A DNA stretch of 8,932 nt from positions 1 to 8,932 of the forward strand of contig JAISEW010000111.1 of the NCBI GenBank assembly GCA_031263945.1, written 5' to 3'. Positions 1 to 7,204 of the stretch are shown in pieces. This DNA is from Gracilibacteraceae bacterium. Lineage in GTDB: Bacteria > Bacillota > Desulfitobacteriia > Desulfitobacteriales > Syntrophobotulaceae. A model generated the notes under the pieces. That model was not told where the DNA came from and did not search any database. It was given only the letters and a program-made list of their open reading frames with translations. Each line of letters opens with the position of its first letter. Within the stretch, counting starts at the first letter, position 1. Made by a program: the position numbers and the translations under genes.

Positions 1-2
1 CC

Positions 3-44
3 AACCTTTTGGTCGCCCGCGGCCTCAAAACAGGCGAACGATGA
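3..44 (+). CDS. C-terminal end of an unidentified upstream gene (partial)
   Basis: One frame is open from the window edge and ends with TGA at 42-44; the visible tail reads NLLVARGLKTGER. Its stop overlaps the ATG at 41 of the radical SAM gene as ATGA, the usual sign of translational coupling. AmmeMemoRadiSam radical SAM genes often follow a Memo/AMMECR1-type gene, so that is the natural guess, but the 13 residues seen are too few to show any family and the identity is inferred from context only. Confidence 0.4.
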   Translation, partial: NLLVARGLKTGER

Positions 45-875
45 AGGGCGGCGCGGCCAGCTGTCCAGTCTGCCCGCGGCATTGCCGGCTCAAACCCGGA
101 GAGAGCGGTTTTTGCCGCGCGCGCCAACGTGGACGGGGAAGTGCGTTTATGGGATTACGGTTTTGTGACGGCGCTCGCGCTTGATCCGATAGAAAAAAAG
201 CCCCTGCGGCATTTTCACCCCGGCCGGCGGATCCTCTCGCTGGGCGGTTACGGCTGCAATTTGCGCTGCCCGCATTGCCAGAACCACAGCATCGCGGCGG
301 CGGGAAGGGGCGAGGCGCCCGGCCGGTTTTACAGGCCGGAAGAATTGGCGGACATGGCCGCCGCTCTCACCGAGCAAGGCAATATCGGGCTGGCTTTTAC
401 TTATAACGAACCGCTGGTGCTGTGGGAATTTGTGCGGGAAACCGCGGCGCTGGCCCGCACGCGCGAACTGGCCGCCGTGCTGGTCACGAACGGTTACGCC
501 GCGGAGGAAACCTGGCTCGGCCTTTTGTCGCTGATCGACGCGATGAATATCGACGTCAAGGCTTTCACGCCGGAGCATTACGCGGAATTGGGCGGCGAGC
601 TGGCCGTCGTGCGCCGCAATGTCGAGCTGGCGGCGGCGGTCTGTCATGTGGAAGTGACTTTGCTGGTGGTGCCGGGCTGGAACGACGGCCCGGCGGAAAC
701 GGAGGCCCTGGCCGCTTGGCTGGCCGGGGTGGACGCGAATATTCCTCTCCATGTCACGCGGTTTTTTCCGCATCATCAGCTGAGCGCCGCGCCGCCGACC
801 CCGGTGAGCGTCGTGCGAACGCTGGCGGAGAGGGCGCGGCGGCATTTGCGCTGCGTTTACTTAGGAAATATCTGA
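41..875 (+). CDS. AmmeMemoRadiSam-system radical SAM enzyme, frame-interrupted near its N-terminus
   Basis: Radical SAM protein of the PflA-like AmmeMemoRadiSam group; a [4Fe-4S] cluster cleaves S-adenosylmethionine, but to my knowledge the substrate is not established. The core frame, open from a GTG at 129, shows the cluster motif GCNLRCPHCQN (CX3CX2C) and the family signatures DPIEKKPL, FTYNEP, VTNGY, MNIDVKAF, VPGWND, RFFP and a C-terminal YLGNI. Upstream, a different frame starting at ATG 41 encodes the missing family N-terminus: CPVCPRHC followed by GFCR (Cys 8, 11, 15 and 25), immediately before the ANVDGEV that begins the core frame. Joining them needs a net +1 shift; two extra bases in the CG tract at 116-124 would give the expected CRARANVDG, for a product of about 278 residues. 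If only the GTG at 129 were used, the four-cysteine module would be lost. ATG 41 overlaps the upstream stop (ATGA). The interruption may be a sequencing error, a mutation or, less likely, recoding. Confidence 0.85.
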
Positions 876-3800
876 ATTTTCAGGCACTTGCCGCGCGGGA
901 GTTTTCCTCCGGTAAATCAATAAATATAAACAAGGTATCACGATCATAGTCGCTAAAGTGGAGACCAGCATCCCCGTGATCACCGTGGTCGCGAGCGGCG
1001 CCCATAGCGTGCCTCCGGCCAGCATCATCGGGATCAGGGAAATCACGGTCGTCACCATGCCGATCATTATCGGGCGCAGACGGGTGACACCGGCGGTGAA
1101 CACCGCCTCGCGCAGACCGGCGCCGTCCCGCTCCTTATCTTTGACATATGACAGCAGCACGATGCCGTTATTGACCACGACGCCCATGAGACTGACGCCG
1201 CCCAATAAGGCCATGAAGCCGATCGGATAGCCGAACAGGCGCAGGCCGCAGATGATGCCGATAAAAGAGAGCGGGATCGTGCCCATGATGATCAGGGGAC
1301 CGATCAAATCCCCGAATTGCAGCGCCAGGATCAGATAAATGATCAAAACCGCCAGCACCGCCGGCATGACCATCGAACCGAGAGTTTCGCTCGTAAATTC
1401 GTTTTCCCCGCCAATGGCGAAGGAATAGCCCGCCGGCAGCGTCACGGCGTCAAACGCCTGCCGGCAATCCGCGATCACCTTGGGGATGCCCGCTCCCGGC
1501 GCGGGAAACACCCCGATCGTGATCGTGCGCTCAAAGTCGCGGCGCACTATCTGATTCAGCGCCGTGGACGTCTCCGTGCGCACCAGCTGGCGCAGCGGCA
1601 CCCGCGCCCCCGTCGCCCCCGAGGTGATGAAAATTTGATCCAGCCCCTCGCGGACGTTCAACCGGGCTTCCGGCAGACGGAGGATCACGGGAACGGAGTC
1701 CAGGCGCAGATCGTCCTCTTTCAGGCGCGTAGCCTCCGCGCCGTTTACCGCCATACGCAAAACAGCGGCTATATCGTAGGTCGAAACGCCGACCGCGGCC
1801 GCTTTTTCCGCGTTTACAGTCAAACTCAGCTCATAGGAGTCCTGCCCGTAATCGATTTCCGTCCGCCCCACCGAGGCAAGCGGGTCGGTCAGCCCCTCCA
1901 TTTCTTCCGCTATCCGCCGCAAAGTCGGGATATCCGCGCCGGTAACGCGAACGGCTATCGGATAGTCCTGCGGCATGTTGAACTCCAGAAATTTCACGCG
2001 AGTGACCGCGTCCGGCAAAGAGAGGGCGACGCGGCCGGCCACGCTTTCCGCCTGGCTCCGTCCGCCGTTGATCAGGAATTCCGCCTTATGCGCTCCTTGC
2101 CGCGCGGGGGGGAACGTCATATTGTATTTGGGAAAACCGCTTCCCGTCACATAAGCGAAATCCTGCACCGATTCCTCCGCCGCCAGCAGGTCGGCCACCC
2201 GCGCCGCCAGTGCCTGCGTCGCCTCCGGCGTGTAATCGGCCGGCGCCGTCATTTCCATCGCGTACTGCTCCCGTTCCAAAGGCGGGAAAACCTGCACGTT
2301 CAGACCGGGCAGCAAAAAAAGCGTCAGGGCCAGCGCCGCAGCAAAGAGGGATATCGCCCGGCCCGGATGATCCAAGGCCAGATCCAGCCAGCGCGCGTAA
2401 AAACGGGTGAAGCGTTTTATGGCCCCGTGCCCGCCCGTCTGCGCGGCGCCGCCGGCGGCAGGCGGTTTCAGGTACTTATGCCCGCAGGCCGGCACGACGG
2501 TAAGCGCCGTCAGCAGCGACACGAGCAAAGCCACGGTAACAAGGATCGGCAGGCTGTAGGCGAATTTGCCCGCCACCCCCTGCATCAGGGCCAGCGGTAA
2601 AAACGAGGCGACGGTGGTCAGCGTCGAGGTCAGGATCGGCACCGCTACCTGCCGCGCCCCTTCTGTGGCCGCGGTGAAAGGATCACGGCCTTCTTCCATA
2701 AAAAGGTAAATATTGTCGTTGGCCACGACCCCGTTGGCGACAAGCAAACTCAGCGATATGATGAGGGAAGCCACGGAGACCTGATGCAGCGGTATGCGAA
2801 AAAAATACATCGCCGCCAGCACGGCGGCCACGACCAGAGCGATCGGCAGAGAAACGATGACGGCGCTGCGCAGTCCCATGACCAGGCCGACGACGATAAC
2901 GACGAGCAGCACGGCCGCGAGGAAGTTCTGCAAAAACGAGGTGATCGCTTCCTCCGTAAAAATCGCCTGGTCAGTCAAAACCGTCAAAGTCACGCCGGGC
3001 GGCGCGCTCGCCGCCAGACGTTCCGTTTCCGCCCGCACCCGGCGGCCGATATCGACTATATTACCGTCTTCCGCGTATTTGACGCCGATCAGCACTCCCG
3101 GCGTCCGCCCGGCAAAAGCCCTTACGCGCTCTCCCCGCTCGCCCCGGTCGATTGCCGCCACATCGCGCAGACGCACCGGCAGGCCCGTCTCCGCGGACAC
3201 CGCGACGACGGCCTCCCGCAGATCCGCCACGGATTCGTATTCCCCGTTCAAACGCACGGGGACATAGCGTTCGGCCAGATCAAGCGACCCGGCCGGCAGG
3301 CTGATATTGCCGGCGGCGACCGCCTGCGACAGTCTGGCCGGCGCCAGCGCGTATTGCTCTATCTTGGCCATATCAAGGCTGACGACGATTTCTTCTTCCA
3401 AAGCGCCGGTGATGTCCGCCGCCGTCACGCCGGGGATCCGTTTTAACGCGCTCTCTATATCCAGCGCCGCTGCCCGCAGATCCGCCGCCGGGAGCGCCGG
3501 TGAGCTGAGGGTCAGGATCAGGCCGTAGGCGGAAGCCAAATCCGTATTGATCACGGGTTTTTCCGCTTCGGCGGGCAGCCGCGTTTCCGCCCGGCTGACG
3601 CAGTCTTTGATTTCGGCGTATTTTTCCTTGATCTCCGAATCGCTCATATCCTGTATATACACGGTTATCAGGCAGACGTTCGGCATGGCCACGCTCTGTA
3701 CGTGTTTCAAACCGCGCAGCGCCGCCAGTTCTTTTTCCAGCGGGCGCGCCACGGATTTTTCCACATCGGCCGGCGTCGCGCCGGGATAGATGCAGCTCAC

Positions 3801-3932
3801 GACGGCGGCGGGCGCGGTCACGGACGGATTTTCCTGCCGGCTGAGCAATAAAAAAGAAAGGGCGCCGCCAATGAGCATCATGGCGGAAATCAGAGCCACC
3901 ATGCTTTTATGCCGCACACACCATTTGATCAT
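861..3932 (-). CDS. RND-family efflux permease with atypical proton-relay positions
   Basis: Inner-membrane RND permease of 1023 residues (AcrB has 1049). The layout is canonical: TM1 at about 12-31, a first porter region beginning with an SVTAP-type segment and YPGATPADVEKSVARPLE, a TM block at about 330-480, a second large periplasmic region, and a C-terminal TM block with RLRPI near residue 950. It would act as a trimer with the adaptor encoded immediately upstream; its ATG overlaps the adaptor stop (ATGA) and is preceded by AGGTGA at 3940-3945. The substrate cannot be told from sequence. In TM4, where AcrB has D407-D408 and many relatives have D-N, this protein has A399-N400 (context SLLVANGVVANDNIYLF), with the nearest acid at D406. 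In TM10 the AcrB K940 position is N921 (GVVVNNGIVLL). The reading frame is intact, so decay is not indicated. No TolC-type gene is in the window. The 3' end overlaps the convergent radical SAM gene by 15 bases. Confidence 0.93.
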   Translation of the reverse strand: MIKWCVRHKSMVALISAMMLIGGALSFLLLSRQENPSVTAPAAVVSCIYPGATPADVEKSVARPLEKELAALRGLKHVQSVAMPNVCLITVYIQDMSDSEIKEKYAEIKDCVSRAETRLPAEAEKPVINTDLASAYGLILTLSSPALPAADLRAAALDIESALKRIPGVTAADITGALEEEIVVSLDMAKIEQYALAPARLSQAVAAGNISLPAGSLDLAERYVPVRLNGEYESVADLREAVVAVSAETGLPVRLRDVAAIDRGERGERVRAFAGRTPGVLIGVKYAEDGNIVDIGRRVRAETERLAASAPPGVTLTVLTDQAIFTEEAITSFLQNFLAAVLLVVIVVGLVMGLRSAVIVSLPIALVVAAVLAAMYFFRIPLHQVSVASLIISLSLLVANGVVANDNIYLFMEEGRDPFTAATEGARQVAVPILTSTLTTVASFLPLALMQGVAGKFAYSLPILVTVALLVSLLTALTVVPACGHKYLKPPAAGGAAQTGGHGAIKRFTRFYARWLDLALDHPGRAISLFAAALALTLFLLPGLNVQVFPPLEREQYAMEMTAPADYTPEATQALAARVADLLAAEESVQDFAYVTGSGFPKYNMTFPPARQGAHKAEFLINGGRSQAESVAGRVALSLPDAVTRVKFLEFNMPQDYPIAVRVTGADIPTLRRIAEEMEGLTDPLASVGRTEIDYGQDSYELSLTVNAEKAAAVGVSTYDIAAVLRMAVNGAEATRLKEDDLRLDSVPVILRLPEARLNVREGLDQIFITSGATGARVPLRQLVRTETSTALNQIVRRDFERTITIGVFPAPGAGIPKVIADCRQAFDAVTLPAGYSFAIGGENEFTSETLGSMVMPAVLAVLIIYLILALQFGDLIGPLIIMGTIPLSFIGIICGLRLFGYPIGFMALLGGVSLMGVVVNNGIVLLSYVKDKERDGAGLREAVFTAGVTRLRPIMIGMVTTVISLIPMMLAGGTLWAPLATTVITGMLVSTLATMIVIPCLYLLIYRRKTPARQVPENSDIS

Positions 3933-5074
3933 TGCGGCGTCACCTGTTCCCCGTCCCGCAGTTTGAACTGGCCTTCCACTATCAATTGATCGCCGGGGGC
4001 CAGACCGGTCAGCGCCTCCACTTTATCGCCGCGGATCTCTCCGGTTTCTACCGGACGGCGCCGGGCCGCGCCGGATCCCGCGTCATAAATATAGACAAAA
4101 TCCCCGTCCGCCAGATGGAGTACCGCCGCGGCCGGAATGAGCACGCGTTCTTCGCCCCGCCGCTCTATGCCGACCCGCGCGATCATCCCCGCCCGCAGCC
4201 GCCCGTCCGCGTTGTTCAGGCGGATGCGGCCGGTGAAAGCCCGCGTCGCGCTGTCCGCCAACGCGCCGATCTCGTCCAAACTGCCGCGCCAGGTGTCTTC
4301 CGGCCCGTAAACATAGACCGCGGCAGGCAAACCGGTCGTCAGGCCGACAGTCTCCGCGTCAGTCAGGGCGATTTCCGCCCACATCTCCGCGGTTTGACCC
4401 AGGGCCAGCACCGGATAGCCGGCCGCCGTACTCTCGCCGGCCGCGGCCACTACTTGCAGCACCACGCCGTCCCAGGGGCTCTTGATCTCCGCGGCCGCCA
4501 ATTGGGACAAAGCCATGTCGTAAGCGGAACGCGCCCGCTCGGTCTCGGCGCGCCCGATGTTCAGCGCCTCGGCCGCCTGAGCGTAAACCGCCTCGTCAGC
4601 CGTTTTTTTCGCGGTGATCTCCTCCAGATCAACGGCCGATACCGCGCCTGCCGCATATAGCTCCCGTACTCTGGTATAATTTGCCAGAGTTAAGTCCAAC
4701 TGAGCTTTGGCCTGGCTGACCTGAGCCGGCAGAACGTGTTCCGTCTGCGCGACGGCCGCCTGCAGCGCGGCCGCGGCCGCACGGGTCTGGATCTCGTAAT
4801 CGCCGGCGTCCAGCCGCGCGAGGGTCTGGCCGGCGGTCACGGCGTCGCCGGCGTGAACGTAGATATCCTCAATAACGCCCGCCACTTTAAAAGATAACCG
4901 CGCCGTCTCCGCCGGGGTGATATTGCCGCTCCATACCAGTTCTTCCGCTATGGTTTCTGACGTTACGGCGCTGAGCGCGACATTTTGCGGCGGCGCCGCG
5001 TATTCCGGGCCGCCGCCGCAGCCGGTCAGCAAGAAGACCGCGCACGCCAGGCACAGGCAAAATCGTAGTTTCAT
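3929..5074 (-). CDS. Lipoprotein RND efflux adaptor (membrane fusion protein)
   Basis: Periplasmic adaptor subunit of 381 residues that would bridge the RND permease and an outer-membrane channel. It starts with a lipoprotein signal peptide: basic MKLR, a hydrophobic stretch and the lipobox LLTGC, placing the lipidated cysteine at residue 19. Then come the first lipoyl half with a barrel-like segment (about 45-95, with GVIEDIYVHAGDAV), an alpha-helical hairpin rich in Ala, Gln and Glu (about 97-190), the second lipoyl half (about 194-225, IKSPWDGVV), a beta-barrel (about 230-305) and a membrane-proximal domain (about 308-381, with VLIPAAAVL and GLAPGDQLIVEGQFKL). This domain order is standard for HlyD/AcrA-like adaptors. 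A GGAGGA Shine-Dalgarno lies at 5089-5094, 14 bases before the ATG, which is rather long. The gene follows yqeG by 21 bases and overlaps the pump gene by 4, so adaptor and pump are almost certainly co-translated. Confidence 0.92.
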   Translation of the reverse strand: MKLRFCLCLACAVFLLTGCGGGPEYAAPPQNVALSAVTSETIAEELVWSGNITPAETARLSFKVAGVIEDIYVHAGDAVTAGQTLARLDAGDYEIQTRAAAAALQAAVAQTEHVLPAQVSQAKAQLDLTLANYTRVRELYAAGAVSAVDLEEITAKKTADEAVYAQAAEALNIGRAETERARSAYDMALSQLAAAEIKSPWDGVVLQVVAAAGESTAAGYPVLALGQTAEMWAEIALTDAETVGLTTGLPAAVYVYGPEDTWRGSLDEIGALADSATRAFTGRIRLNNADGRLRAGMIARVGIERRGEERVLIPAAAVLHLADGDFVYIYDAGSGAARRRPVETGEIRGDKVEALTGLAPGDQLIVEGQFKLRDGEQVTPQ

Positions 5075-5095
5075 AGCTATCTATATTATCCTCCG

Positions 5096-5608
5096 TTATT
5101 TTCCGCCCGGTTCCTGGAAACAAGCGGGCCGTCCCGCCGCGCGTTCCAACAGGCGTAAAATTTTGGTGCCGATAAATTCCGTGGGGGATATGGGGCAAAT
5201 CAGGCAAGTGCGCATTCGCGCCCGGTTGCCGCCGAATACATCGGTAAAAAGCTGGTCGCCGACCACGAGTATTTCTTCCGGGGCCAGACCCAATATGCGC
5301 CGCCCGGCCTCGAACCCCCCGCGGCGCGGCTTGCCCGCCCGATATACATAGGGCATCGCCAGCGCCGCGGCTACCCGCTCTACTTTGGCCTGTTTCCGGC
5401 TGTTGGATACTATGCAAGTCCTGATGCCGCCGGCGCGCAGTTTTTCCCCCCAGGCCAGCGTCGCCGCCGGCGCCGCCGGCGCGTTCCAGGGAGTCAAGGT
5501 GTTGTCCATATCCAGCAATAGGCCCCCCAACCGGCGGGCCCGCAGCCAGTCGGCGTCCAGATCCGTTACTGACAAAAATTGGAAATCAGGCTTGATCCCG
5601 CGGCCCAA
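5096..5608 (-). CDS. yqeG: YqeG-family HAD phosphatase
   Basis: Small cytoplasmic HAD-superfamily (subclass IIIA) phosphatase of the YqeG family, widespread in Firmicutes; its physiological substrate is not firmly known. All four HAD motifs are visible, numbered from the TTG start: motif I LLLDMDNTL (nucleophile D33, acid D35), motif II IVSNS (S68), motif III lysine in AGKPRRGG (K93) and motif IV VVGDQLFTD (D118, D123). About 170 residues is normal for the family. Start choice: an in-frame GTG at 5617 has no clear ribosome site, whereas TTG at 5608 is preceded by GAGGTGG at 5614-5620 with good spacing and gives an N-terminus (MGRGIKPDF) resembling the family's usual short lead-in, so TTG is preferred. 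The gene sits between the wecA-like gene (52 bases) and the adaptor gene (21 bases), within one apparent operon. Confidence 0.9.
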   Translation of the reverse strand: MGRGIKPDFQFLSVTDLDADWLRARRLGGLLLDMDNTLTPWNAPAAPAATLAWGEKLRAGGIRTCIVSNSRKQAKVERVAAALAMPYVYRAGKPRRGGFEAGRRILGLAPEEILVVGDQLFTDVFGGNRARMRTCLICPISPTEFIGTKILRLLERAAGRPACFQEPGGK

Positions 5609-5660
5609 GGAAACCACCTCAATTATCAGACGCGCTAAAATCCTGAGTATTCAGGGCGTC

Positions 5661-6671
5661 TTATTTTTTATAAAACACCACCCGGAACCGGCGGAATATG
5701 ATCGTCGTTATCACGGTCAAATTCAGGCCGACGAGCAGGATCGCCGGCAGCCAGAACTGATTGACCATCAGTACCGCCGCCATGCAGAACAGAAAACTCA
5801 AGGCGTATAACACGACGACCGCCTGCCGCTGCGAACAGCCGGAATCCAGCAAACGGTGATGCAAGTGGCCTTTATCCGCCGCGGCGATGGGCTTGCCGGT
5901 CAGCGCCCGCCGCAGCACGGCGAACGATATGTCGATCAGCGGCACTCCCAGCACGAGCAGCGGAAAGAACAAACTGATCACGGTCGTGGTTTTAAGGGTC
6001 CCCATGAGTGATACGCCGCCGAGTATATAGCCCAGAAACATCGCGCCGCTGTCCCCCATGAACACGCTGGCCGGATGAAAATTATAAAACAGAAAGCCAA
6101 GCGCCACCCCCGCCAAAATAAGCATCAGCGCCGCCGCCGTCAGCTGGTCGATGCGGTAAGCGGACCAGGCCATGATCAGGGCGGCCATGCAGCAAATTCC
6201 GGCGGCCAGCCCGTCCATGCCGTCGCAGAGGTTCACCGTGTTGATCAGCCCGACGATCCAAATCAAAGCGAAAAGATAGCCCCAGACGCCGAGCGGCACA
6301 GCCACGGAGCCCGGCAGCACGATCTGTTCCACTTTCAGGCCAAAAGCAAAGGGCACGGCCGCGGCGCAGATCTGGCACAGGAGTTTGGGCAGGGCGCTCA
6401 TGCCGCGCGCGTCGTCACAGACGCCGGTTATCAGCAAGATCGTGCTGCCGCAGAACAAGCCGCGCGCGACGTTGTTTTCCCAGACCAGCGGCAGAGCGAC
6501 CAGCCAGAAAGCGGCGTACATCGCCACCCCGCCGAGCCGGGGCACAGGAGAGGTGTGGATCCGGCGGCCGTCCGGTTTATCCACGGCGCCGATCCTATAG
6601 GCCAGCAGCTTGCTCACGGGAGTGAAAACCAAAGCCAATACCGCCGCCGCCAGAAAAAATAAAGCGCTCAA
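5661..6671 (-). CDS. wecA: WecA/TagO-type undecaprenyl-phosphate sugar-1-phosphate transferase
   Basis: Polytopic membrane enzyme of the MraY/WecA/TagO family, which transfers a UDP-linked N-acetylhexosamine 1-phosphate (GlcNAc-1-P in WecA and TagO) to undecaprenyl phosphate, starting an envelope polysaccharide such as O-antigen, teichoic acid or a secondary wall polymer. The 336 residues contain about ten hydrophobic segments and the family motifs DKPDGRRIHTSPVPRLGG (31-48), the Asp pair D86-D87, NTVNLCDGMDGLAAG (D150, D153), FMGDSG (D207) and KGHLHHRL (H269, H271, H272). The HxHH form favours WecA/TagO over MraY. It starts with TTG, supported by a strong GGAGGT at 6678-6683 spaced 6 bases upstream; trmL ends 16 bases before. 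Which polymer it serves is not shown, as no glycosyltransferase or export gene is in the window, and wecA versus tagO is a naming choice. Confidence 0.92.
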   Translation of the reverse strand: MSALFFLAAAVLALVFTPVSKLLAYRIGAVDKPDGRRIHTSPVPRLGGVAMYAAFWLVALPLVWENNVARGLFCGSTILLITGVCDDARGMSALPKLLCQICAAAVPFAFGLKVEQIVLPGSVAVPLGVWGYLFALIWIVGLINTVNLCDGMDGLAAGICCMAALIMAWSAYRIDQLTAAALMLILAGVALGFLFYNFHPASVFMGDSGAMFLGYILGGVSLMGTLKTTTVISLFFPLLVLGVPLIDISFAVLRRALTGKPIAAADKGHLHHRLLDSGCSQRQAVVVLYALSFLFCMAAVLMVNQFWLPAILLVGLNLTVITTIIFRRFRVVFYKK

Positions 6672-6677
6672 GCCCAG

Positions 6678-6683
6678 ACCTCC
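6678..6683 (-). promoter_or_regulatory. Shine-Dalgarno deciding the TTG start of the wecA-like gene
   Basis: The minus strand reads GGAGGT here, six bases before TTG 6671, between the trmL stop (6688-6690) and the wecA-like start. It is the best ribosome site in this gap and no ATG or GTG competes nearby in frame. Confidence 0.75.
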
Positions 6684-6687
6684 CGTA

Positions 6688-7158
6688 TCATACCAGCCCC
6701 GCGAAATCCCACTGCCGCATCACCTCGTACACCACGACAGCCACCGCGTTGGATAGATTGAGCGAGCGGCAGCCTTCTCGCATCGGGATCTTTATTTGCC
6801 GATCCGGGTAGGCGGCGAGGATACACTCCGGCAATCCCCGCGTTTCCGCCCCGAAAACGAGACAGCAGCCCGGTTCGTATTTTATATCCGTATAACTTCG
6901 CTCCCCTTTGGTCGTCGCCAGGTAAAACGGCGCCTCCGCCAGTTCGGTTTTTAGTCCGGAAAAATCATCATGGACCGTCATGCGCACATCCGGCCAGTAA
7001 TCAAGGCCGGCCCGTTTGAGTCTCCGGTCGTCCAGTTCAAACCCCAGCGGCCGCACCAGATGCAGCCGCGCGCCGACCGCCGCGCTCAACCGGGCCACAT
7101 TGCCCGTGTTCGGCGGGATTTCCGGTTCCACCAAAACGATGCGCAATATTCTTTCCAT
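6688..7158 (-). CDS. trmL: tRNA (cytidine/uridine-34 2'-O)-methyltransferase TrmL
   Basis: SPOUT-class RNA methyltransferase that 2'-O-methylates the wobble base (position 34) of certain leucine tRNAs using S-adenosylmethionine; TrmL enzymes act as dimers. The 156 residues match the E. coli length (157) and keep the family motifs in order: EPEIPPNTGNVARL near residue 11, LKRAGLDYW near 47, TTKGERS near 83, LVFGAETRGLPE near 100 and IPMREGCRSLNLSNAVAVVVYE near 123. The last two form the trefoil-knot AdoMet site; the usual serine before RS(M/L)NLSN is a cysteine here, probably tolerated. The start is ATG 7158, with no good Shine-Dalgarno but a TATAAT-like box immediately upstream. It is the first gene of the minus-strand run leading through the wecA-like gene to the pump. 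Confidence 0.94.
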   Translation of the reverse strand: MERILRIVLVEPEIPPNTGNVARLSAAVGARLHLVRPLGFELDDRRLKRAGLDYWPDVRMTVHDDFSGLKTELAEAPFYLATTKGERSYTDIKYEPGCCLVFGAETRGLPECILAAYPDRQIKIPMREGCRSLNLSNAVAVVVYEVMRQWDFAGLV

Positions 7159-7164
7159 GCCTAT

Positions 7165-7194
7165 ATTATATACCTAAAAAGGGCGCGCGCGCAA
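7165..7194 (-). promoter_or_regulatory. Candidate promoter of the trmL operon, possibly giving a leaderless mRNA
   Basis: On the minus strand a perfect TATAAT lies at 7170-7165 and a weak -35 (TTGCGC) at 7194-7189, 18 bases apart. The -10 ends only six bases before the trmL ATG, so transcription would begin at or beside the start codon, which fits the lack of a ribosome site. The weak -35 and the nearby end of the upstream gene keep this tentative. Confidence 0.4.
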
Positions 7195-7204
7195 TAGTCT
7201 TCCT

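Noticed and set aside
1317..2600. Long plus-strand open frame (427 codons) opposite the RND gene
   Set aside because: Its product is Arg/His/Gln-rich with no domain and is the antisense shadow of a clearly conserved permease; GC-rich codon use leaves such frames open.
6075..6662. Plus-strand open frame opposite the wecA-like gene
   Set aside because: Low-complexity, His/Gln/Arg-rich product and complete overlap with a well-supported membrane enzyme gene.
7175..7195. GCGCGCGC run followed by CCTTTTT on the minus strand as a terminator of the ATPase gene
   Set aside because: The self-complementary run leaves a loop of about two bases and a stem of four, too poor for an intrinsic terminator.
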